Of a DNA stretch of 10,001 nucleotides, positions 1 through 5,755 are shown piece after piece. Source of the DNA: Chloroflexota bacterium. Its GTDB lineage: Bacteria; Chloroflexota; Anaerolineae; SpSt-600. Below the pieces are notes generated by a model. It was not told the DNA's origin. It saw nothing but the letters and a program-made list of their open reading frames with translations, and made no database searches. The stretch spans positions 1 to 10,001 of the forward strand of contig DRAO01000496.1 of the NCBI GenBank assembly GCA_011041825.1, in the 5' to 3' direction. The position numbers and the translations under genes were made by a program. Each line of letters opens with the position of its first letter. The stretch's first letter is position 1.

Positions 1-333
1 CACAAGGTTGAGCTCAAGGAAAACATAGCCCTAGTGGATGGCATAACCTATCGGTTTGAGCTTGTGGGGGAAGCGGCAAAACCAAAGGAGGCTCCCCCTC
101 CTGAGAAAGCACCCGAAGGAGAAGGGGTCATCAAGGCCATAATGCCGGGTAAGATTATCGCCGTCAAGGTTAAAGAAGGGGACAGGGTTAACAAAGGTGA
201 TGTGGTGTGCATCCTGGAAGCTATGAAGATGGAGAACGAAATCCAAGCCCCTAAGCCTGGGGTCATAAAAGAAGTGCGGATTTCCCCAGGCGATGATGTG
301 GAGATGAACCAGGTGCTTGTGGTTATCGAATGA
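1..333 (+). CDS. Biotin carboxyl carrier (biotinyl domain) protein, 5' end outside window
   Basis: This is the C-terminal 110 residues of a biotin carrier; the reading frame is open to the left edge, so the start lies outside. It would carry the covalent biotin that shuttles a carboxyl group between the carboxylase and transferase (or decarboxylase) parts of a biotin-dependent enzyme in the cytosol. Seen: an Ala/Pro/Lys/Glu-rich hinge (window residues about 25-42), then a complete biotinyl domain (about 43-110) with the classic AMKME motif, the Lys at window residue 76 being the biotinylation site, and the usual ending in a hydrophobic strand (QVLVVIE). The short hinge and lack of anything after the domain fit a small separate carrier or the end of an oxaloacetate/methylmalonyl-CoA decarboxylase or acyl-CoA carboxylase subunit; which one cannot be told without the upstream gene. 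The GTG at 34 is in frame but the sequence before it reads as protein, so it is probably internal. Confidence 0.9.
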   Translation, partial: HKVELKENIALVDGITYRFELVGEAAKPKEAPPPEKAPEGEGVIKAIMPGKIIAVKVKEGDRVNKGDVVCILEAMKMENEIQAPKPGVIKEVRISPGDDVEMNQVLVVIE

Positions 334-340
334 GGGCATC

Positions 341-394
341 AAGAGAATTTCTTGCACGGCGGCTTCGCCGCCGTGCAAGAAACCGCTCTTTTCC
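341..394 (+). terminator. Perfect 16-bp hairpin, likely terminator; copy 1 of a palindromic element
   Basis: Arms 348-363 and 367-382 pair perfectly around a TTC loop. The outer bases AAGAG (341-345) and CTCTT (386-390) can extend the stem with a small internal loop, and a short T run follows (389-392). It sits 7 bases after the biotin carrier stop, where a + strand terminator is expected. Its core is repeated at 1640-1674, so it may be a dispersed element that has come to serve as a terminator. Confidence 0.7.
348..382 (+). repeat. Palindromic repeat element, copy 1
   Basis: This 35-base palindrome begins TTTCTT and ends AAGAAA with GGCGGCTTCG at its centre. It matches the second copy at 1640-1674 at 29 of 35 positions, by eye. 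The copies differ at element positions 7, 8, 10, 21, 28 and 29. All six changes keep base pairing, including two full G-C to C-G swaps, which points to a conserved hairpin rather than chance similarity. Both copies are followed on this strand by a CTCTTTT stretch. Confidence 0.75.
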
Positions 395-399
395 CTTAG

Positions 400-431
400 C
401 TCCCGGGGGCAGCTTTAACCCCGGAGTTTTT
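400..431 (+). terminator. Second terminator-like hairpin
   Basis: CTCC plus GGGG on the left (400-408, with one bulged C) pairs with CCCCGGAG (419-426) around a loop of about ten bases, followed directly by TTTTT (427-431). It has the form of an intrinsic terminator on the + strand. It lies only about 16 bases before the ribosome binding site of the small membrane protein gene at 458, so it could instead be an attenuator-like structure or a backup terminator for the biotin carrier transcript. This is judged by eye; no folding energy was calculated. Confidence 0.45.
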
Positions 432-457
432 CAACCCCCTCAGTAATGGAGGTCCGT

Positions 458-601
458 ATGGCCCGGAGGAAGAAGGGGCGTAGGAGTTGGTCACGCATAA
501 TCCTGTGGATTATAAGCTTCCTGGTGGTCATAAGTATGGTGCTGGCCTATGTGCTCACGGCGATGCCTTCTCCCCCGCCTACGGCCACGCCCGTACCCTA
601 A
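458..601 (+). CDS. Small single-pass membrane protein, 47 aa, function unknown
   Basis: This short gene starts at ATG 458 with a strong ribosome binding site (GGAGG at 448-452, 5-base spacing) and ends at TAA 599-601. The protein has a very basic N terminus (MARRKKGRRSWSR, residues 1-13), one hydrophobic helix (about 14-35) and a short Pro/Thr tail (PSPPPTATPVP). By the positive-inside rule the basic end should be cytoplasmic and the Pro/Thr tail outside. It lacks a lipobox and any recognised domain. The tail resembles the Pro/Thr linker of the protein at 2482-2922, a compositional style rather than homology. It is 3' to 3' with moaA, with only 15 bases between the stops. No promoter is evident; it may be read through from the biotin carrier gene past the two hairpins. 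The consistent start signal and clear topology make a real gene likely, but the function is unknown. Confidence 0.7.
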   Translation: MARRKKGRRSWSRIILWIISFLVVISMVLAYVLTAMPSPPPTATPVP

Positions 602-616
602 AAGGAGGCCCCTCCC

Positions 617-1600
617 TTACCCTCCTATCTCCGACATAACCCTGCTGACGGGGAAGATTTCCTCTGCTATGTGATGGCGCTGGGGCTTGAGGAGCACCGC
701 CTCTTTCATCAAGCGGGCGATTTCCTTCACTCCAGCCCCCGAGCGCAAAGCCCCCTTCAAATCAATCTCGTAATCCGAGAGCAGACAGGGACGCAAGCGC
801 CCATCAGCCGTAAGTCGGAGGCGATTGCACCGATAGCAGAAATGCTCGCTGATAGGGGTGATGAAGCCGATGGTGCCCGGAGCCCCTTTGAGGCGGTAAT
901 AGCGGGCAGGGCCATTCCCCGTTATTCGGGCGGGGATGAGGGAGCCAAGGGCTTCCTCTATCTCCTGGCGCACCTCGCTCATAGGCACATAACCCCTGTG
1001 GTTTACCTCCACATTAGGGCCGATGGGCATCAACTCGATGAAACGGACGTGCCATTCATCCTCAAGGGTAAGGCGGGCAAAATCCACAACTTCATCACGA
1101 TTGAGGCCATCTATCACGACCATATTTACCTTGACCGGGGTCAACCCCACCTTGCGGGCTGCCTCTATCCCCCTCAGCACATCCTCCAGGTTACCCAGTC
1201 GGGTAATGCGCCTGAACCGCTCTGGGCGCAGGCTGTCCAAACTCACGTTTACCCTTTTGAGGCCTGCCTCCTTAAGCGCCTGGGCATATTGGGCTAGCAG
1301 GGTGCCGTTAGTGGTCATCGCCAAGTCCTCAACCCCCGGCACTGAGGCTATTTTCCTCACCAATTCCACTATGCCCTTCCTCACCAGGGGTTCCCCACCT
1401 GTGAGGCGTACCTTGGTTATCCCCAGGGATGCCGCTGCCTTCACCACCGTTTCTATTTCCTCAAAGGTGAGGATTTCCTCGTGCTTCCTGAGCTTTACCC
1501 CCTCTTCGGGCATACAATACACGCAGCGCAAATTACAGCGGTCGGTGACCGAGATGCGTATGTAGCTTATCGAACGGTTAAAAGCATCCACACAAGCCAT
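617..1600 (-). CDS. moaA: GTP 3',8-cyclase MoaA (molybdenum cofactor biosynthesis)
   Basis: MoaA is a cytosolic radical SAM enzyme that converts GTP to (8S)-3',8-cyclo-7,8-dihydro-GTP, the first step of molybdopterin synthesis. The product has 327 residues, normal for the family. Seen: the radical SAM cluster CxxxCxxC at C22, C26 and C29 (TDRCNLRCVYC), the TGGEP SAM-binding motif at 67-71, the second iron-sulfur cluster site that binds GTP at C255, C258 and C272 (CYRCNRLRLTADGRLRPC), and the C-terminal Gly-Gly needed for activity in characterised MoaA proteins (MSEIGG). The start at 1600 is supported by AAGGTGA about 6 bases upstream. It lies 36 bases downstream of the MoaD-like gene and probably shares its transcript. 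It faces the small + strand gene that ends at 601. All key residues are intact. Confidence 0.97.
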   Translation of the reverse strand: MACVDAFNRSISYIRISVTDRCNLRCVYCMPEEGVKLRKHEEILTFEEIETVVKAAASLGITKVRLTGGEPLVRKGIVELVRKIASVPGVEDLAMTTNGTLLAQYAQALKEAGLKRVNVSLDSLRPERFRRITRLGNLEDVLRGIEAARKVGLTPVKVNMVVIDGLNRDEVVDFARLTLEDEWHVRFIELMPIGPNVEVNHRGYVPMSEVRQEIEEALGSLIPARITGNGPARYYRLKGAPGTIGFITPISEHFCYRCNRLRLTADGRLRPCLLSDYEIDLKGALRSGAGVKEIARLMKEAVLLKPQRHHIAEEIFPVSRVMSEIGG

Positions 1601-1631
1601 TGTCGCTCACCTTGAACAGGGCTTCATAGGG

Positions 1632-1690
1632 AAAAGTTATTTCTTCGATGGCGGCTTCGTCGCCGTCGAAGAAATAGCGCCTCTTTTTAA
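1632..1690 (+). repeat. Palindromic repeat element, copy 2 (hairpin over the end of the moaD-like gene)
   Basis: The core (1640-1674) matches copy 1 at 348-382. Arms 1638-1655 and 1659-1676 pair around a TTC loop with two G-U pairs when read as + strand RNA (T1649 with G1665, G1654 with T1660). On the - strand these two pairs become A-C mismatches. The + strand side also carries the T run (CTCTTTTT, 1681-1688), and AAAAG (1632-1636) can pair with CTTTT at the outer base. The best hairpin is therefore antisense to the moaD-like/moaA genes around it. It overlaps the last codons and stop of the moaD-like gene. Confidence 0.7.
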
Positions 1691-2041
1691 TGGGCGATAG
1701 GAATGATGCAAAGCCCCGCCTTCACGGGTTTTCATAGCCTCCTGTAGCTTCTTGTGGATAGGGGCCCCAAAGCGGTATTGGAAGGGCCACATACTCTTCT
1801 GGTGGAAAATCCCCACCCGGTCTCCTTCGTTCAGCTCCAACCCCAAATCCGGGTAAATCCCAGGCATAGCCGTAAGCTGCCCGTTCACGAAGGTGATGCC
1901 CCGTTCTTCTGACGGTATGCCCAGCTTCTCCAAGAGGTCCTGGATGGTGGAGCCAGCGGGCATATCCAGCTCCAAGTGAGCGTAAATGGTTTCTCCTGCG
2001 TAACGGGCCAGAGGGCCGTAGAGCCATACTTCTACCTTCAT
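1637..2041 (-). CDS. MoaD/ThiS-like beta-grasp protein lacking a terminal Gly-Gly
   Basis: The 134-residue product begins like a MoaD/ThiS sulfur carrier: MKVEVWLYGPLARYAG opening, hydrophobic core strands, GSTIQDLLEKLGI helix (30-42), FVNGQL strand (51-56) and EGDRVGIF (72-79). In true MoaD the chain ends soon after in Gly-Gly, which is adenylated and thiocarboxylated. Here it continues with KSMWPFQYRFGAPIHKKL (82-99) and a tail to 134, with only an internal GG at 108-109. The extended type may be a distinct MoaD-like subfamily linked to molybdenum or tungsten enzymes; I recall similar MWPFQYR-containing proteins but cannot check. The start at ATG 2041 is chosen because GAAGGGG lies about 10 bases upstream. 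An in-frame ATG at 2089 has no such site and would overlap the previous gene. The final 12 or so codons and the stop fall inside the palindromic element. Its place before moaA supports a cofactor role. Confidence 0.8.
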   Translation of the reverse strand: MKVEVWLYGPLARYAGETIYAHLELDMPAGSTIQDLLEKLGIPSEERGITFVNGQLTAMPGIYPDLGLELNEGDRVGIFHQKSMWPFQYRFGAPIHKKLQEAMKTREGGALHHSYRPLKRGAISSTATKPPSKK

Positions 2042-2067
2042 CGAGCTTTCCCCTTCGTTAATCTGCC

Positions 2068-2448
2068 TTAAAAGCACCCTAGCTGACATTGTATTATCCG
2101 TATTCCCAAGGCCTCAGCAGCGCTGGCGACTTCGAGCTTGCTGATGCCCAAGCGGCGTGAGATAGCCCAGACTTTAGCGCAGGCAAGGCCTTCTTCCGAA
2201 GCCAAGCGCCTTATCTCCTCTTCCAGCGCTGGGGGTACTTCCTGAAGGGGGCGGATAATCCGGTGCGTCCCTTGAGCCTTGGAGCCATATCCAAACAACC
2301 CTAGCTGGCAACGGGTGATTTTCACCCCCATCTCGTTAGCTTTCCGCCCTACTTGCAGGGGCTTAACCCGGAGCTCCCTGGCTATGGCGAAAGCTTTCTC
2401 GCAGGGGAGTTTGCCTTCTTCCAGGTTTTTGCGGATGAGTTCTTCCAT
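2068..2448 (-). CDS. Tandemly duplicated Cys-containing protein, unknown function
   Basis: I do not recognise a named family. The 126-residue protein consists of two copies of one unit, residues about 4-52 and 78-126, in exact register at an offset of 74. C16 aligns with C90 and C47 with C121; A21/A95, I22/I96, R24/R98, L26/L100, L31/L105, V33/V107 and G41/G115 also match. Each unit ends in CQLGxF. The pattern of helices with a short turn (AFAIARELRVKPLQVGRKANEMG and its counterpart) suggests a helix-turn-helix or winged-helix-like fold, and the paired cysteines could bind a metal, cluster or cofactor. A fifth Cys is at 125. No signal peptide or membrane segment is present. It lies 26 bases upstream of the MoaD-like gene and two genes upstream of moaA, so it may regulate or assist molybdenum/tungsten cofactor use; that role is inferred from context alone. 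The ribosome site is weak (AGGA close to the ATG). Confidence 0.7.
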   Translation of the reverse strand: MEELIRKNLEEGKLPCEKAFAIARELRVKPLQVGRKANEMGVKITRCQLGLFGYGSKAQGTHRIIRPLQEVPPALEEEIRRLASEEGLACAKVWAISRRLGISKLEVASAAEALGIRIIQCQLGCF

Positions 2449-2481
2449 AATCCTATGCGGTTCAGCGGGATGAAGTTACCT

Positions 2482-2922
2482 TCAGACGGTGCGGAGTTTC
2501 CTGATTACCAAGATGAAGAGGGCCAGGCCTACCCCTATTAGCAGCACCGGGACGCCAAATCCCGTCTGGGGGGTGGTTGGGGCTGCCTCGGTAGGAGTTG
2601 GGGAAGGTGTTGGAGTTGGTGTTTCCTCTCCTTCAGCAGGAGGCGGGGTGGTGGGAGGTACTACCGGGGTGTTAGTAGGTGTGGGAGAAGGCGTTACCAG
2701 GACGGGAGTGAAGGTTGGCGTGAAGGTCCAAGTAGCCAGTGGCGTTACCTCGGCGACGACTGTAGCTTGAGGAGTAACCGGACCCTTAAGCCGGGTGAAC
2801 AGGACCCAGCCGCCCAGCCCGCATAGTCCAATTACAAGGAGAGCCACAAGTCCCAGAGCAATGAGGTTAAAGGTCCTATCAGCGCCTTCACCAAGGGAAA
2901 TCTTGGGAAATTTTGCTGCCAT
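2482..2922 (-). CDS. Two-TM surface protein with Pro/Thr linker and TPQTG sorting-like end
   Basis: The 146-residue protein has a short N-terminal segment, a hydrophobic helix (about 18-42), a Pro/Thr-rich low-complexity linker (about 48-117, with runs such as TPTPTPSPTPT), then TPQTG (117-121), a second hydrophobic helix (123-140) and a basic end (RKLRTV). The C-terminal layout of motif, hydrophobic span and positive tail is that of an LPXTG-type sortase signal with T in place of L; alternatively the protein is simply anchored at both ends with the linker outside. The start at ATG 2922 is chosen because AAGGAGG lies 6 bases upstream. An in-frame ATG at 2940 would place that ribosome site inside the gene. 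No catalytic domain is present, so a spacer or surface-anchor role is the most that can be inferred. It follows the KOW-like gene by 27 bases. Confidence 0.75.
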   Translation of the reverse strand: MAAKFPKISLGEGADRTFNLIALGLVALLVIGLCGLGGWVLFTRLKGPVTPQATVVAEVTPLATWTFTPTFTPVLVTPSPTPTNTPVVPPTTPPPAEGEETPTPTPSPTPTEAAPTTPQTGFGVPVLLIGVGLALFILVIRKLRTV

Positions 2923-2949
2923 CACGTTCCTCCTTGGCATCTGTTAAAA

Positions 2950-4011
2950 TTATGTTTCATCTATGAGTTCCAGGTTGGATAGCGGGATTTCCACCTCTTC
3001 ACCATCCTCAAGGCGTACCCGAGCCACCGAGACGGTATAGCCGCTTTCGAGGTGTACCTCGTAACGGGGCAATTCCTGAACCACGCCGCATTTCCCCCGA
3101 TAGGGGTCACGGCTGCCCCGCACTTTGCTGCCTACCTTGAGGACGCCTGGGGATGCTTCAGCAGTTATGATTTCCCCCGCCACCGGGATAAAGACACAAG
3201 GGCGGCGGGCAATGGAATCCCCAAGGAGCAGGGATGCTTCCTGCCCCTCATAGCCCCGGAAGAGTTCGAAGGCTATGGAGGACATCGGAATATCCCCAAA
3301 TCCTTCGGTTACCTGGATTGGATAAGGCATCGAAAGGGCTTTTTTCCGCAAGCCCAATTTAAGGCTCCCAACCACAATCCCTGCCACCCTTATATCGGCT
3401 GCTTTCTCAAGGGCCTTTTCATCCTCCACACCTCCGCAGACCAAGATGAACCCACGATTGCCAGGGTCCAGGTCATCCGCACGGAGGTGGCTAGTTTTCC
3501 CTTCCTCCAATATCCGCAGTATCCCCTGACCTTCTCTACCATTAGCCCACACTGTCTCCACCACTGCTCCCTTCCCCTCCACCACAGCACCATAATAAGG
3601 GATTATCTCCTTGACCGTGCCCTTTAGCCCGGCTTTTAATTCCACTTCCTTGGAGACCGTCTCGATGATTACCTGACCCATCCCTGTAGCAACTATCCTG
3701 CCTGAGACAGGGGAGATGTAGCTGTAGGAGGTAAACGGAAGCACCCCTTTCTTGACGGCTAATTCCTCCCCCTTTTCTATCTCCTCCCCCGGCTTCTTGA
3801 TGAGGAAAAGCTCCAGCTGGTCTTCGCTGACATTTAGTTCCCCAATCACGTCCAGGCAGACCCAATCGGACAGGAAACCTTTGGCTATGACCTGAGAGGC
3901 TTCCACAGAAGTCCCCGGTTGAACCAGGACATCTCCCATAACTGGAAGCCTTCTCTCCTTGCGCAACAGGGTGTAAGGGCTTATGCGGATTACTCCTGGG
4001 AATGCCATCAT
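2950..4011 (-). CDS. Barrel-sandwich plus KOW-like protein coupled to the MutL-like gene
   Basis: The 353-residue product has no recognised overall family. Its N-terminal third (about 20-120) carries the turns of a barrel-sandwich (biotinyl/lipoyl-like or RnfC/NqrA-like) fold: GDVLVQPGTSVEASQVIAKG, KKPGEEIEKGEELAVKKG and ISPVSGRIVATGMGQVIIET. It lacks the biotinylated or lipoylated Lys motif. The middle (about 185-250) has alternating hydrophobic strands and helices (GFILVCGGVEDEKALEKAA, VAGIVVGSL) that look Rossmann-like. The C-terminal part (about 273-350) reads like SH3/KOW strands (GVLKVGSKVRGSRDPYRGKCGVVQEL, then YEVHLESGYTVSVARVRL). There is no signal peptide or TM helix, so it should be cytosolic. 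Its ATG (4011, with a second ATG at 4008) overlaps the stop of the MutL-like gene as ATGA, with GGAG 5 bases upstream; such coupling favours matched synthesis and a physical partnership. A GTG at 4029 is a less likely start. Confidence 0.8.
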   Translation of the reverse strand: MMAFPGVIRISPYTLLRKERRLPVMGDVLVQPGTSVEASQVIAKGFLSDWVCLDVIGELNVSEDQLELFLIKKPGEEIEKGEELAVKKGVLPFTSYSYISPVSGRIVATGMGQVIIETVSKEVELKAGLKGTVKEIIPYYGAVVEGKGAVVETVWANGREGQGILRILEEGKTSHLRADDLDPGNRGFILVCGGVEDEKALEKAADIRVAGIVVGSLKLGLRKKALSMPYPIQVTEGFGDIPMSSIAFELFRGYEGQEASLLLGDSIARRPCVFIPVAGEIITAEASPGVLKVGSKVRGSRDPYRGKCGVVQELPRYEVHLESGYTVSVARVRLEDGEEVEIPLSNLELIDET

Positions 4012-5744
4012 CCTATCTCCCAAAGCCACTTTTGGATTTTCTCCATCCTATCCCTTGGCGAAGGAGGCAGGCGCAGGGGCCTTCCCCTGGCGTCAATGAT
4101 AATGCCCAGGGAACCACCTTGCACTTCTACCTTAGCGCCCTTTCCCTTGGCTCCTATCCCCAGGTCGAAGTATCCCGAAGGCTTTATCTCCAGGACAGCC
4201 TTGCGCTTTGGGGGCAGGGGGATGACTTCGAGGGCTCCGGCTTTCACGTCCACCTCCAAGCTCCTGCCATCATCGAAGGAGACCTTCATCCGCAGGGCAA
4301 GCTCACCTTCCGGAGCAACCCCTATGGGAGCCACCACCACCCCCAGCCTCGTAAAGGTATCCATCTCCAGGACCTGAATGGCGGCAGCCGTATTCAACGG
4401 GGCAAGGGTTCCCAAGGCCACGCTTAACCCCAGTTTATCCACCGCCAGGTTCACCACCCCTGCTGGCTGGAGGGCATCCAGCAGGATAAGGGCTATTTCA
4501 CCCTCCTGAGGGATGGAGCCAAGGATGCCTCCGGTAGCCGTTATCAAATCCACCGGAGGCATAACCCCATGGTGAGGGGATGGGAGAAAAGCCCTCCATT
4601 GCTTGCGGGCCAACAAGAGGGCTTCCCTTAATATCTCCCGGGCTATGGCTTCTTCTATCAGGAGCTCCTCTTTGCTGACCGGGACGGTGCCAGGCCTCAG
4701 ATGCCTTTCCATTATTATTTCCGCCACCTTCCCGGATTCGACTTCAAAGGGGAGCCATCGCATTATATTCTCAAGGTGGTCCTCTTCCACGAAGTAAAGG
4801 GCCTTGTTAAACCCCAACTCATCCCGGACGGTTATGGAAAAGTGTTCCTTGGTGGCTGCCACCACAGTGGTGTTGGATCCGCCCAGGTCAACCCCCACTA
4901 CCCCCTTTTCCAGTCCGTACATATGAGCCAGATAACGGGTAATTATGGCAAAGGAGCTGGCCGATGGTATCATAGGCACCGAGAGCAGAGAGCGAAGGGG
5001 GCCCAGGCCGTATATCTTCGACATTTTTAGCTGCTGATAGAGGTTTTCCAACTCCGCAAATACACTGCCCCAGTTCTCTTCTTCGGGGGACGGCAGCACG
5101 TTGTCGGTGACCCTCACTTCGGTTCGGCTGCCCAGGATTTCAGCCACCTGGCTCCGGGCCGCACTGTTCCCGGCAAAAACCACTGGCGGCCTTTCGGTAT
5201 CCGTCCACAGGGAGTAGGCAAGGGCAAGCATATTGGCCATCTCGATTAAGGGCTCCATAGCCCCGCCCTCCGTACCCCCTACCATAAGTACCACATCAGG
5301 CTTGCAACTGAGGAAAGTCTTGATAAGGTGTTCCAGCCGCCGGGATTTATCGGGTACCCCCAGGAAGGAGAAGCTCCCTACCTCCTGGGCATAATAGGAG
5401 TGCAGAGCTTCCCTGGCTACGGAAAGGCTTAATTCCTCCGAGAGCCCCACGAGCATAACCCGCAGGGGTGGTGCTAAGCTCACGGAAATGGTCAACGCAT
5501 CCACCCCTTCCATCTCCCTCTCCGGGAGCAACGGATAACCTTGCTCGCCCAGAATCTTCCGGCCTACGGCCTGCTCCAGGCGGGTAATAGCCTCTCTAAA
5601 GCCAACAAGGGGGTTCTCCTCGGAAGTCAACCCCCAGGTGGGGGCACGTCCTTTGGCCAGGAGACGGTAGCTTCCATCGGCTTTATCCAGGAGGAAAGCC
5701 TTTGATTCCACGCTTCCCCAATCTATTGAGAGGATGGAACCCAT
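4008..5744 (-). CDS. MutL/GlmL-like ASKHA ATPase (glutamate mutase L family)
   Basis: The 578-residue cytosolic protein matches the glutamate mutase accessory family MutL/GlmL. Seen: an N-terminal phosphate-binding loop of the actin/Hsp70/sugar-kinase fold (SIDWGSVESKAFLLD, 6-20), the family block PDVVLMVGGTEGGAMEPL (149-166) followed by PPVVFAGNSAA (186-196), a second nucleotide loop GVVGVDLGGSNTTVVAA (281-297), and ITATGGILGSIP (401-412). After about 450 there is a beta-rich C-terminal part ending in IIIDARGRPLRLP (548-560) and a short helix. Characterised relatives are thought to help B12-dependent glutamate mutase, but no mutase subunit is in this window and the neighbours are membrane proteins, so its target here is probably different. 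The start at ATG 5744, 11 bases after the previous stop, lines up with the first phosphate loop; the frame extends further upstream but that part overlaps the previous gene. The ribosome site is weak, suggesting translational coupling. Confidence 0.88.
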   Translation of the reverse strand: MGSILSIDWGSVESKAFLLDKADGSYRLLAKGRAPTWGLTSEENPLVGFREAITRLEQAVGRKILGEQGYPLLPEREMEGVDALTISVSLAPPLRVMLVGLSEELSLSVAREALHSYYAQEVGSFSFLGVPDKSRRLEHLIKTFLSCKPDVVLMVGGTEGGAMEPLIEMANMLALAYSLWTDTERPPVVFAGNSAARSQVAEILGSRTEVRVTDNVLPSPEEENWGSVFAELENLYQQLKMSKIYGLGPLRSLLSVPMIPSASSFAIITRYLAHMYGLEKGVVGVDLGGSNTTVVAATKEHFSITVRDELGFNKALYFVEEDHLENIMRWLPFEVESGKVAEIIMERHLRPGTVPVSKEELLIEEAIAREILREALLLARKQWRAFLPSPHHGVMPPVDLITATGGILGSIPQEGEIALILLDALQPAGVVNLAVDKLGLSVALGTLAPLNTAAAIQVLEMDTFTRLGVVVAPIGVAPEGELALRMKVSFDDGRSLEVDVKAGALEVIPLPPKRKAVLEIKPSGYFDLGIGAKGKGAKVEVQGGSLGIIIDARGRPLRLPPSPRDRMEKIQKWLWEIG

Positions 5745-5755
5745 AATGAGATTCT

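Noticed and set aside
604..615. GGAGG/CCTCC inverted repeat between the convergent genes as a shared terminator
   Set aside because: The loop would be only two bases and no T run follows.
671..1297. + strand open frame of 208 codons inside moaA
   Set aside because: moaA on the other strand is intact with all catalytic residues; the + strand frame shows no family features.
2042..2089. Upstream ATG (2089) as start of the MoaD-like gene
   Set aside because: It has no good ribosome site and overlaps the previous gene; the ATG at 2041 has GAAGGGG at a suitable distance and begins directly with the beta-grasp strand.
2806..2835. Lipoprotein signal (IGLC) in the TPQTG protein
   Set aside because: Leu directly before the Cys does not fit the lipobox, and the hydrophobic stretch continues past the Cys as a TM helix.
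3052..3627. + strand open frame of 191 codons
   Set aside because: It is antisense to the barrel-sandwich/KOW-like gene, with no ribosome site or recognisable protein features noted.
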